Origin: Mansonella perstans
Taxonomy: Eukaryota; Nematoda; Chromadorea; Rhabditida; Onchocercidae
DNA: 12,076 nucleotides
Direction: 5' to 3'
Assembly: GCA_037074765.1 (NCBI GenBank)
Contig: JBAMDO010000507.1
Location: 1 to 12,076 of the forward strand
Positions 1 through 8,627 of this stretch are shown piece by piece. The position numbers and the translations under genes were made by a program. The notes below the pieces were generated by a model. It ran no database searches. It had not been told where the DNA came from and worked only from the letters and a program-made list of their open reading frames with translations. The first letter of the stretch is position 1. The number at the start of each line of letters is the position of its first letter.

Positions 1-1396
1 GCATGCGCACGCATAAAATATTAATTAGTTCGTTTCCGAAAATTTTAAAAATGACTAGTATAGATGAAAGTAAAATTAAACAAAATTGCAGAGAAATAAT
101 CAGGTATGATAGTTTGCTGGAATAAAAACAGAAAATCAGATTGACAAACATTGATAAAAGGATAGATGATATGCTATTTATGTAAATATGGGATGGTGAT
201 AATGATAGTGTTAATGATATGATAATTGTGTCTCTTGGACAAAGAAGATTGTACGATGACCCTAAGGCAAAATTATGCAACTAGTGTGTCGTAGGTTAGC
301 TATATCATAGTATGTTATGGAAATGTTGAAATTTTGCGGTTCATCAAATACTCGAATTTTCGATTGTGTTCAAGCATAAAATATAAATAATATATTGAGG
401 TTTTGTTGTTACAGGAAAAAAACTGTCCTGCTTGAGTTCTTGTCGCGATATCTTCAAACTTAGCTAATTAGTTAAATATACATGGATGGATTGATGTCAA
501 TTTGCTGATCAGAACAAAAGAAATGATCATTTTGGAGGAAAATTTTTTGAAATGTATAATATATGCTAATATTAATCAAAAATTTCCCATACATAGTCAT
601 AAATATAGGCATACGTATCAGGTTAGCATCTAACTGTGCTAATTGTTTAATTAATGTCATCTAATTTACTATATATTAATTATCTGCTTCTATTTCTCAG
701 AACTAAAAAATGCCTGAATTAAAAAACGGAAAGTTCATTTCTTCAATCCGTTTTCCGTAAAAAAAATATATATAAAAGAACAAAAGCTAAAACAATTTTT
801 GGAATAAAACTGTTGGAATCGGCATTTGCTTTGCATTAGCATTATAAATAGTTGTTTAGCAACTACCAAGACTTCCGTTCCGTTCCGGAAATAGCCTTGT
901 TCCGACAAAGAAATACAGTGTAATGATTGAAAGATGCAATACTTCTAAATCCTCCTAAAAAGAAATTCACATTTTTCCCAACTACATCAAAAATATTTAA
1001 GTTTTAAAAAAAAATTTAAATTGAAATAATGAAATAGTTAAATGGAGGAGTGAAAAACGAAAAAGTTGAATTAATTAATTTTAAAAAAAGAAATAAACAA
1101 ACAAATATGACAGTGTGTCGTTTATGAACTTAACTGATGAAGGTAAAAGTTTCATACAGTGTATAAGTCATTGAAATGATTGCCAAAAGTATGAGTAAAT
1201 CGGACAAGAGAATAGAAAATTTGTAATAATCATTTGTTGTGAATATTTGATGAGCCATGGACGAAATCGAGAAATAATATTGAGGACGGTGGCGACATTT
1301 CAAAACTGTTTGTCACCGCATATGATGCAGTTGTATATACACAAACATTCATGAGTTGGTTGTGTCCTTTTAGTTTGTGCTACAAAATACATGCCG
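1..1396. other. AT-rich non-coding stretch, no gene seen
   Basis: No open frame here has a protein-like composition; the longest are AT-driven. Small structures are visible. A perfect 6-bp stem with a 5-nt loop lies at 849-865 (TAGTTG/CAACTA). It is followed by three TTCCG units at 873-890, the last forming the palindrome TTCCGGAA. ACGGAAA at 726-732 is inverted as TTTCCGT at 752-758. TTAATTAA palindromes occur at 647-654 and 1071-1078. The stretch 180-235 is rich in GATA/GATR motifs. None of these identifies a functional element. Confidence 0.7.
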
Positions 1397-1423
1397 AAAC
1401 ACACAAACACACACAAATACACA

Positions 1424-1476
<53 letters not shown>

Positions 1477-1517
1477 ACACACACACAAATAAACACATAC
1501 AGACATACATACATACG
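1397..1517. repeat. (CA)n microsatellite with (CATA)n tail
   Basis: The block begins with interrupted CA units (CACAAACAC, CACAAATAC). It contains an uninterrupted AC run of about 22 units at 1427-1470, then a single AT interruption and a further AC run to about 1486. It ends in CATA tetranucleotides at 1505-1517. Apparent His/Thr-rich and Val/Cys-rich frames on the two strands are translations of the repeat and not genes. The compound CA-to-CATA structure is typical of a slippage-generated eukaryotic microsatellite and is probably length-polymorphic. Confidence 0.97.
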
Positions 1518-1610
1518 CACAATCAGTTAGATTTATGGGATAGTAAAACTATTGCATAAAACGTATGATTAAAAAAAGTCACAACAGCACAATGTCCACT
1601 AGCTGCCCTT

Positions 1611-1700
1611 ACTATTATTATTATTATTACTATTATTATTGTCATTATTATTATTGTTACTGCTATTATTATTATGAATATTATTCTTATCATCATCGTC
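1611..1700. repeat. (ATT)n microsatellite, imperfect
   Basis: About 90 bp of ATT/TTA trinucleotides broken by variants such as ACT, GTC, GTT and GCT, grading into ATC units (CATCATCGTC) at the right end. It lies about 95 bp from the CA block. The tyrosine-rich open frame across it simply translates the repeat. Confidence 0.93.
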
Positions 1701-3973
1701 AATTACCATTTATATTTCTCCAAACATTTTCTCTTTTGTTACAATTCGTTGTTAAATAAATAATGGCTGGCGGAAATAAATAAAAATAAATTATCATTGT
1801 CAATTTTGGTTAAACTTGAAGCCTAGATAATTTGCTGATAGTGTCAAAGAAATGATGACAGCGTTTGAGTGATAATGAATAATTTCCAGAAGTTTCTGGA
1901 CATGAAAGATATTAGCATTTGAAGGACGATTCTTAAAATAAGTCTTGTTCCAGAAACAATGGTTTTTTTTTTTAATTGATATTTCTTTAAATTTCATCGA
2001 TGACAATCATTTATTACGATAATTCTTATTGAATTCGTCTTCTTTAAAAGTTAACTATGCATTTAAATCGATTAGCTTATTTTAATTAACAAACAAATCA
2101 TATTTTACTCTTCGCATTTACAACATTTAGAATATATTATTGCTGCGCCATGCTCAAATATTTCAAAATTATATTTAATACCAAAAAATACGAATGTCAT
2201 TGTTACGTCCTCAGATTTGAAAGGGGTCAACAAGGAAGAAAAAGGTCAAGCAGGACATTGAGATTAGAACTGCCACAAAATATCGTAGTAATTTGCTAAA
2301 TTAGACTAATTACAATAACTAATAAGTGTTAAAGTAACATCAAAATATTTCATTATTCCACTATACAATATCACTTCCTGTCCGTATGACCTCATGACTA
2401 TAGGAAGAAATCCAAGAAACAGTAAAGATTCGGGGAGAAAATAATGTGAATTTTTTAGAGAATCATGCAGTTAGAGCACAAGAGAAACAGTATGCCAAGT
2501 GGTACCACGACTGTGTCACGAAATATTTGTCTGCCCATTTGCAAATATCCACTTTATCTCTCGTCAAAACGAACAATAATTTTTCTAACTATTGACCAGT
2601 TAGACACGCAGAGGAAAAATATATCAAGAATGTTATCTATTACGGTAGCGATATTTTCACTGACAAGAAATAAAAAAAAGGGAAGAAATTTTGAATTTGA
2701 AGAAAAATTGAATTTTCATATTTAACAAAAATTACTAAAACAAAATATTATATTTGATGAAAATATATCATTAAACATAAACTTGGCAAAAAATATTTAA
2801 CATTAATTAATTAATTATTCATAATATTATACATTATATAATGAATGTTTCATATCATAAAAAGACTAATAATATCATATTATATTACATCACATTATTA
2901 TTATATTATAATATAACATATTAGAACTGGACATTTGCACAGCAATAATTAATTAATTTTTGTTATTAATTATCCCAGAACCATCCCACTGAATCACTTC
3001 ATAGCTTAAATTGACAATTCTAAACAAGTGAGAGATCATTTCGAGTTTTTTAAAAAAAAATTGGCATTAAAATACTTTTTTATCAAAAAATTTATTATTC
3101 GTAATGATCAATAGACAAGAAAAATGAAACGTTGAAACTGGTAAGCTTTAAAACTAACTTAAAAAGTTAAATTTAAAAACTAATCATTAATTTATTTGAG
3201 CATAAAAGTTAAAAAGTCTATCATATTTTCAATGATTGATATTTTCTTTCTCAACAGCATTTGCCCAGTCCACAACAGAACTTGACCAGTCTAAAATCCA
3301 GAATTGTTGATTAATTTCAACTGTTGATGCAAAAGATAGCAAATGGTTCTCTTACCTTTCATTTCATTATTTTCGATGTTTGGAAAAATAATCCACATGC
3401 AATAACAATTAAACTTTCGAACAACTAATACGTTAATTAATTTTGTTAATATTTGATTGCATGAGATAAGTGTGCAACTAGCCAGATGCTACTATTATCT
3501 AATTAAGAATGCATATTTTATAAATGCAAATGTGAGCAGCAATAAGTCTAAAAAAGTGCTCGAAATGTAATTAATGAAAATTATTGTTGCATTCTGAGAA
3601 AATTCAAAAAATAAATAAGTAATTAATATAATTAATATTGTCTACTAATATTAATTTGTTGTATTTTGCAAAAGAATCTCAAAAGTTACTTATCGCGAAA
3701 ATTAAATCGTCCACCAAACGTAACATTTGCCTTTATAAAATTATTTACTTGTAGCTTGTTGGCAATCCTCGAATTACTTCTAATGTTTTATCAATAAGCA
3801 AACTGCAACACAAACATTCAGTGGGAGAAATCTTACAAAAATTCTTTCGTCTTTTTTTGTTTGAACAGCTGTTAATGTTTTAAATTATTTTCATAACACG
3901 TGTATCTCAAAAAAAAACTTTGTGTTTCAAAAAACATCAAACATAACAGAAGATAATGACAGCAGCATTTTTA
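1701..3973. other. AT-rich non-coding stretch
   Basis: No recognisable gene. AAAT-type repeats occur at 1753-1795. An 86-codon open frame on the + strand at 2465-2725 is not low-complexity in its first 55 residues, but it resembles no family I know and ends in Lys/Phe-rich AT-driven sequence. A run of TTAATTAATTAATTA lies at 2803-2817. Very AT-rich sequence at 2820-2925 includes the palindrome ATATTATAATAT at 2903-2914. A perfect 10-bp palindrome AACAGCTGTT lies at 3864-3873. A + strand octamer ATGCAAAT lies at 3524-3531. Confidence 0.65.
2465..2725 (+). other. unsupported 86-codon open frame, probably chance
   Basis: The frame opens with ATG and runs 86 codons. Residues 1-55 have a mixed composition with several Thr, Ser, Cys and Pro residues; residues 60-86 are Lys, Asn, Glu and Phe rich as expected of AT-rich spacer. 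I see no domain, signal peptide or membrane segment. Its surroundings (2380-2650) are somewhat less AT-rich than the flanks. Many open frames of 60 or more codons exist in this window by chance, so length alone is no support. It could be a decayed exon, a small gene or nothing; nothing is the most likely. Confidence 0.12.
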
Positions 3974-4236
3974 CCCGTCTCAGTACATTTCACCGATATC
4001 ATTGTATCATACCGATACTGGTAGATTTGACCAATACCATAATGTTTTATCAATATCAATCGATTTTATCTACATTATAATTTATTGATTTCAGCACAGT
4101 ACATGTTCTGTAGTATATCCAACTTTTATCGGTATATATTACTACAATATATCCGATATCCTACATCAAATATACATCACTGATATCAATATATTTTATC
4201 TACTTATGCAAGATTTACTGATATTCAGAAAAGAAA
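3974..4236. repeat. degenerate ~19-bp tandem repeat array
   Basis: A motif of the form YYRATATC recurs at a fixed 19-bp step: CCGATATC at 3993, CCGATACT at 4012, CCAATACC at 4031 and TCAATATC at 4050, then TCTAC at 4069. A second phase block shows GTAGTATATCC at 4110, TCGGTATAT at 4129 and a TATATCCGATATC unit at 4148. A third block shows CTGATATC at 4180, TCTACTTATG at 4199 and CTGATATTC at 4218. The consensus unit is approximately CYGATATCAATATATTTTA. A higher-order copy is visible: 4050-4094 and 4180-4227 align well, sharing ATTTTATCTAC and ending in TTCAG. Weak unit-like sequence may continue to about 4320. Confidence 0.7.
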
Positions 4237-4388
4237 GTGAGATATGATGACGAATTTTTCTACGTATTCCATATAACTTCTTCCTAACTCTCCCAGATAT
4301 ATCCTAAGTTTACATTTTGATAAATATTCCAACTGCACTGTATGAGTCACTGATGATGTCTATCACCTCAACTGAATTGAAATTTTTC

Positions 4389-4417
4389 AAAATTTATTTT
4401 ACTTGAAAATAAATTTT
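4389..4417. repeat. 12-bp perfect inverted repeat (hairpin)
   Basis: AAAATTTATTTT at 4389-4400 is exactly inverted as AAAATAAATTTT at 4406-4417, with a 5-nt ACTTG spacer. No GC-rich stem or U-tract is present, so it is not a bacterial terminator. It may extrude as a cruciform or be a by-product of AT richness. Confidence 0.8.
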
Positions 4418-4423
4418 TCAGAC

Positions 4424-4453
4424 TGATAAACTGTAATTTGATAAACTGTAAGA
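4424..4453. repeat. 15-bp tandem duplication
   Basis: TGATAAACTGTAATT at 4424-4438 is followed directly by TGATAAACTGTAA at 4439-4451. The 13-bp match is perfect and the period is 15 bp. It lies 7 bp beyond the hairpin at 4389-4417. Confidence 0.9.
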
Positions 4454-4751
4454 CAAATTGCAACAATTATTAGTCACAGCAGTAGCAGCTAACAATCATT
4501 TCAAAAGGTAGTTATAAGGAGAAAAAACTACCAGAAAATGCATCAGATATAATATTTCTGGGGAAGTTATCACTGAGAGGAAAAAGAAAGCAGCTGCTGA
4601 ATGTTGACAAGCATATCACTCACATTGTCTTGTTTTTTATTTTTCATTTTTTTTCCGCTGGACCAAAGAGCAGAAAAGGTCATAGAAGATTTCCCGAGGT
4701 CAATGGGCGGAATCAAAAAAAAAAACCGACAACATTGTTTTCCAATAAAAT

Positions 4752-4774
4752 GAGAAAAAAAAGAAAAAAGGAAG
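4752..4774 (+). repeat. purine tract (A/G)23
   Basis: An uninterrupted run of A and G on the + strand, mostly A with G interspersed. It is the leftmost long purine run of the right part of the window. Confidence 0.85.
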
Positions 4775-4859
4775 TTACAGTATGGAAGAAGAGAAATGGA
4801 ATGAAGCATATTTGGTGAAAGAAACTGCACACTTAAGAGGACAGAAAAAAAACGATTAC

Positions 4860-4900
4860 GAGAGAGAGGAAGGAGGAGGGAGAAAAAAAGGAGAGAAGAA
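4860..4900 (+). repeat. (GA)n-rich purine tract, 41 nt
   Basis: An uninterrupted purine run on the + strand, starting as GAGAGAGAGG and continuing as GGAGGAGGG and A-rich sequence. It is the first of the GA/CT tract clusters that characterise the right 7 kb of the window. Serine/phenylalanine-rich frames on the - strand are its translation. Confidence 0.92.
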
Positions 4901-5091
4901 TCTGTAAAAAGAGTGTGTGTAAAAGAAGAAGAATCAAGATAGGAGCGTCAACAATATCATCTGCTTGGCAGTAATGCCTGAAAAATAACAAACGAAATGG
5001 ATTGCGAATTATGTTGAGGTCATCTTGTCTATGTGGCCATGCCATAAACAACTACAGGAAAAATCGGAGTAAAGAACTTGGCAGTTAGCCT

Positions 5092-5190
5092 ATGGCACAA
5101 GTGGTAAACAATCAGCTGGATAGTTTTGTTGTGCACTATTCCGCTCCATCAAGCCAAACCCCAAATAGATTTTTGTTGTTGACCTACTAG
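5092..5190 (+). other. 32-codon open frame, weak small-ORF candidate
   Basis: An ATG in the context CCTATGG opens a 32-codon frame ending in TAG at 5188-5190, with an in-frame TAG just upstream of the ATG. The product begins MAQVVNNQLDSF and has a balanced composition (Ser, Pro, Gln, Val) unlike the Lys/Phe/Ile-rich translations elsewhere in the window. No motif, signal peptide or membrane segment is visible. The opposite strand is also open for about 40 codons across the same bases, so this may only reflect local base composition. Confidence 0.12.
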
Positions 5191-5260
5191 GTAAAAAGGC
5201 CACTATGGGTCATTTTCTGTTAGTTCCCCGCCCATTGATATTATCCATTCATCGCAACAT

Positions 5261-5748
5261 GTAAATAATCAGGTATTTCTCAAATGTTCTTTATAATTTG
5301 CTGTTAAGGATAAAAAGAGGGCTGTGTTGTTTATATTTCACATTGGTTAGTATAATAAATGGTCATTTCAGTATAAAATGTTGAAATGAAGCCTAAAACT
5401 GACCACTTATTTAATTTGGCTCATATGACAACTGCATTTATCGCTTAATTTAATTTGCTAGGAAAAGTCAAAAGAAAAAAATTCCGATGGATAATCTAAA
5501 CGATGAAGAGATCAAGAACACATGTTAATAGAAGAAGAGAGAAAGACTGTAAAAAATCTCGGATGATATCCATTTCAAATGTTTCCAATTTAATTAATTG
5601 ATTATCGATTAAAATTTGTAAAAAAAAGAAAAAATTGTGAAGCAACAAAGAAAGAATTTAATTAAAAATGAATGAATTCCTTTTGTTTTCCAACAAAAAT
5701 TTTTTCTTCGCAGCTATCATCCAATTTGATTTATTTCTTAACAATTTC
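5261..5748. other. AT-rich non-coding stretch
   Basis: No gene seen. TTAATTAA palindromes lie at 5590-5597 and 5658-5665. Purine-rich sequence occurs near 5530-5545. No promoter or splice structure could be supported. Confidence 0.65.
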
Positions 5749-5890
5749 AAAAAAAAAAAAAAAAGAAAGAGAAACAGAGGGCAAAAAAAATGGAAAGTTG
5801 TGTGAACAGAAAGAGAGAGAGAGAGAAAGAAAAGAAAGATATCCATTTGAATTGTCATCAAAAAGTATAAGCGGAAAAAAAAGAAAAAAG
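5749..5890 (+). repeat. A16 run and GA-rich purine tracts
   Basis: A run of sixteen A (5749-5764) leads into AG-rich sequence. After a short break comes a 32-nt uninterrupted purine tract at 5808-5839 containing (GA)n, then a further purine run at 5873-5890. The Lys/Arg/Glu-rich + frame and Phe-rich - frame across it are repeat translations. Confidence 0.9.
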
Positions 5891-5983
5891 TGAAACCTGT
5901 GTCATCATTTTTCATTACACTCCTTTCTCTTCCTGAAGACTCAAAGTCATTTGTCTCCAGCATTATTTATTTATCCTTCATCG

Positions 5984-6076
5984 TTTTTTTTCTCTCTGTC
6001 TCTCTCTCTCTTTTTTCTCTTTCTTTTTCTCCCTCTCTTTTTCCTTCTATCTTCGTTTTTTTCTTTTTTTTTTTGA
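5984..6076 (-). repeat. (CT)n/T-rich pyrimidine tract
   Basis: A pyrimidine-rich block with a 50-nt uninterrupted pyrimidine run at 5999-6048, beginning as (TC)n. It is in the opposite orientation to the purine tract at 5808-5839, 160 bp away, so the GA and CT cores are mutually complementary. Confidence 0.92.
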
Positions 6077-6417
6077 TCCTTGCTTAATGTGATGGACCAT
6101 TTCAACTTTGAATTTCAATACAAACTGAATTCATTCATTCACTCATTTAGTCACATTTCTCTTTTCTGTCAATCTTTTTTTTCTTTTTTTCAAAAATTTG
6201 ATCATTGATCTTTGAGCAAAATGAGGAAAAAATTTTGGAAGAATAAAAGAGACAATTTCATTTCATTTCAATCACAAATTTTTAATTATGAAAGAAATAA
6301 ATCTTTTTTTCTCTTACCTCACAATTTTCCGTTCTTTTTCTTTTATTTTTAACAAAAATTCTGACTGTTTTGACTGTAAGAAATTCAAATGTTGAAATTT
6401 TTTTCGATTTTTTCTCG
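6077..6417. other. AT-rich non-coding stretch
   Basis: No gene seen. A short (ATTC)n repeat lies at 6128-6147. CATTT repeats occur near 6258-6270, and T-rich pyrimidine runs are scattered throughout. Confidence 0.65.
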
Positions 6418-6469
6418 TCCTTCTCTCCTTTTCCCTCTCTCCCCCTCTCTCTCTCTCTCTCTCCTTCTC
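6418..6469 (-). repeat. (CT)n pyrimidine tract, 52 nt
   Basis: An uninterrupted pyrimidine run with a (CT)n core of about eight units and C-rich stretches (CCCCC) at its left. Confidence 0.95.
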
Positions 6470-6682
6470 ACTCGAGTATGAATGGCAAAAAATAATTTTT
6501 GAAGCATTTCAAGTTTTGGAGTAAATAAGCTGGAAAGGATGGATGTTTATCTATCATTCTCATGCTATTTACATCGCCCTCGTCGATCAGCTGATATGCA
6601 ATATGCAATGATGATGATAATTATGTTCCAGAAATTCTGCATTTTAATTTCATGGCATTTTTAAAACAATGAATGAAAAATA

Positions 6683-6735
6683 GTTGAGTTGTTGTTGTTA
6701 CTATTGTTATTATCGTTGTTTTTATTGTTGTGGTA
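6683..6735. repeat. imperfect GTT/ATT microsatellite
   Basis: GTT units alternate with ATT and a few variants for about 50 bp. Confidence 0.8.
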
Positions 6736-6847
6736 ATGATTGCGGTGAAGTAAAGAAAAAAATATTGTAATATCAATAAAAATGCAATCGATTTTTTTTT
6801 GGCTTTTTTTCTCAGTCTATGGAATCTCGTTGAAAAAAAATAACAAC

Positions 6848-6885
6848 AGACACGCAGACAAATGCATACACATACACACACGCAA
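6848..6885. repeat. short CA-rich microsatellite
   Basis: Interrupted CA/CATA units, CACGCAGACA through CACACACGC, related in composition to the larger CA block at 1397-1517. Confidence 0.75.
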
Positions 6886-7035
6886 AGAAAAAATTTCACG
6901 TGTTTAGTTTCATTTTAAAAAATGAGCGAAATTTAATGACATCATAGTGTTATTGGTCATATCGATTTGTTTATTTGACCATTTCACTTTGATGATTTTG
7001 TTCATTTTGTGATTAGGTAAATGTTGATGATATTG

Positions 7036-7110
7036 TGAGAGATGGAGGGAGAGGGAAAAGCAAAGGAATAGAGAGAGGGAGAGGGAGAGAGAGAGAGAGA
7101 GAGAGAAGAA
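7036..7110 (+). repeat. (GA)n purine tract
   Basis: Purine-rich sequence with an uninterrupted 41-nt purine run at 7070-7110 containing a (GA)n core. A CAGCTG E-box follows immediately at 7112-7117. Confidence 0.93.
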
Positions 7111-8476
7111 TCAGCTGTAGGATGTGTATCATTCAAATTTCACGACACCAAAGCCAATGATAATTTCGTCCATCAATTTATCCTTATTTCACAAAATTTC
7201 AGTGGTCAACACGTAAGGTCAAGCTTATTCAAAGTCATGTTGTTTATCTGTTCACTTCAGCCTTAGTTCATCAATGATAAGCTAAGATTAAGTTAACTTT
7301 GAACACCCTCTGCACTGAAACGTTATTGAAAAAGTATTGTAATATAAAATTTCATACTACAAAATAAAAACTTGGAAATGAATCTCTCTGTCACTGTTCC
7401 TCTTCTTGATGTACTTTTTTTTTGTCAAAGTACTCCAAAACAATAACAAAACATCCAATCAAATTAATGAATTAATTAATTAGTGATAATGATGAAAAAT
7501 TAAATAAATAAGAGAATAATAAGTGTTACCTTAGTAGTTTTTTTTTCTGTTTTGTCGTGTCGAAATTTCAACCAATTAATTCTTTACGATAATTTGTTTC
7601 ACTGCCACTGTTTCACGCTTAATTGTCGTTTACAATTCACCTGAAAAAAGTAATAAAGGAATAATGCAGTTTCATATTGCTTAATTATACACAGAATGTC
7701 AGTGATTTTGAAATCAATTTTAAACGCTCATAAAATATGATTGAAACAAAAAACAAACAAACAAAAAAGAAAGGGAAGTTTTTGAATGAAGGTTGACAAT
7801 TTTTGATTGACAATCTTTTGACAAAGTTGACAATTTTTTAACAGTTAAATTATGACAGATGACATTGGGAAAAAGAAAAAACATTGAGTGGAAAGAATTG
7901 AAATGAAACAATTTCCCATTCAATCAATTAATTTTATTTGTTTTTCTTTTATTTCCTCCGACATAACAAATATGCAAATTTTGCCAGTTGGAAAAAGTTT
8001 TTTTTTTGTTTTTAAAAATTATTGAAAAAAATTGCATTAGCATAGAATTTGAATAAATGAAGGAATTTTGAAAATGGAATAAACAGCAATTATTTGTTAA
8101 TGGAAATTTTTGTAAAAAAAAAATTGAAGCATTTGCAACAACACAAATAAGATTTATATTGGTGGGCGGGGGAGGAAAAGGAAAGGAAAAGTGTGGCATT
8201 TTAATAAGAGAGTAAAATTGATCGGATTAAGGCATTTAAGGCATTTCCGTGAAGATTACTGATTTCCGTTCTTATGGCTAAACAAATTCAGGCTTTGTTA
8301 TTTTCAAAGTGAAAATTACGAATAATACTTGCCATTCAAAGTTTTTTCACGACAATGTAAGTATGAGTTATTAAAGAGAAAGTGGCAATTTAAGCCAAAG
8401 AAAACGTAAATAAATTTAAATTGAAAAAAAAGAACCAATTCTTCTTTTTTCCTTTTTTCAGCTCATAAATAATTTG
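7111..8476. other. AT-rich non-coding stretch
   Basis: No gene seen. A CAGCTG E-box lies at 7112-7117. TGGTCA and AGGTCA lie in tandem at 7203 and 7216. TTAATTAA lies at 7472-7479. TTGACAAT occurs three times at 7793, 7807 and 7827. The octamer ATGCAAAT lies at 7972-7979, and a GC box within GTGGGCGGGGG lies around 8163-8173. Frames of 67-91 codons here are Phe/Lys-rich chance frames. Confidence 0.6.
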
Positions 8477-8627
8477 CGAAGAAAAAAAGAAAGAAATGGA
8501 AAAGAGTAAATAATGATTGAGGAGGAAAGGATGAAAGAAAAAAAGAGAGGGAGAAGTGAAGGGAAAATGAAAGAAAACTGATTTCAAGGACGAAAGTTTT
8601 TCTTTTGCAAAGAGAAAAAAAGAAGAA
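8477..8627 (+). repeat. purine-rich region, about 150 bp
   Basis: Long, only briefly interrupted A/G sequence, including GAAAGAAAAAAAGAGAGGGAG near 8535. It is less regular than the other GA tracts. The Phe/Ser-rich - strand frames over it are artefacts. Confidence 0.85.

Larger units (their letters stand above)
4560..5260. promoter_or_regulatory. candidate cis-regulatory segment (inferred)
   Basis: Much of this segment is visibly less AT-rich than its surroundings and holds a dense set of motifs. These are two CAGCTG E-boxes (4591-4596 and 5113-5118) and five RGGTCA nuclear-receptor-type half-sites (4677, 4697, 5017, 5180 reversed, 5207). The 11-mer TCAATGGGCGG lies at 4700-4710 and its exact reverse complement at 5228-5238. 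Purine tracts at 4752-4774 and 4860-4900 lie inside it. No TATA box, initiator or gene start can be assigned. The element call rests only on motif density and has not been tested against conservation. Confidence 0.25.
6470..7035. other. non-coding stretch with short repeats
   Basis: No gene seen. The perfect 10-bp palindrome ATCAGCTGAT lies at 6586-6595. It overlaps ATATGCA direct repeats (6594-6600, 6601-6607), followed by ATG trinucleotides. An imperfect GTT/ATT repeat spans 6683-6735 and a short CA-rich repeat spans 6848-6885. The Val/Cys-rich - strand frame at the right is the CA repeat translated. Confidence 0.65.

Noticed and set aside
1300..1559. Cys/Val-rich (-) and His/Thr-rich (+) open frames of 60-68 codons
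   Set aside because: They are direct translations of the (CA)n microsatellite.
3300..3490. - strand open stretch of about 63 codons crossing a consensus-like donor (GAAAG|GTAAGA, GT side at 3351-3355)
   Set aside because: Frames of this length are common by chance here, the frame continues past the donor, and there is no partner exon or recognisable protein.
4833..5051. 72-codon - strand frame beginning MFMAWPHRQDDL
   Set aside because: The first 45 residues are mixed, but it continues as Leu/Ser/Phe through the GA tract and has no recognisable motif. The start lies inside the candidate regulatory block, which explains its composition.
5658..6087. Phe/Ser/Lys/Glu-rich frames of 65-101 codons
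   Set aside because: They are translations of the purine and pyrimidine tracts at 5749-6076.
7793..7834. TTGACA as bacterial -35 elements
   Set aside because: No matched -10 spacing followed by a gene, and the window is eukaryotic in character.
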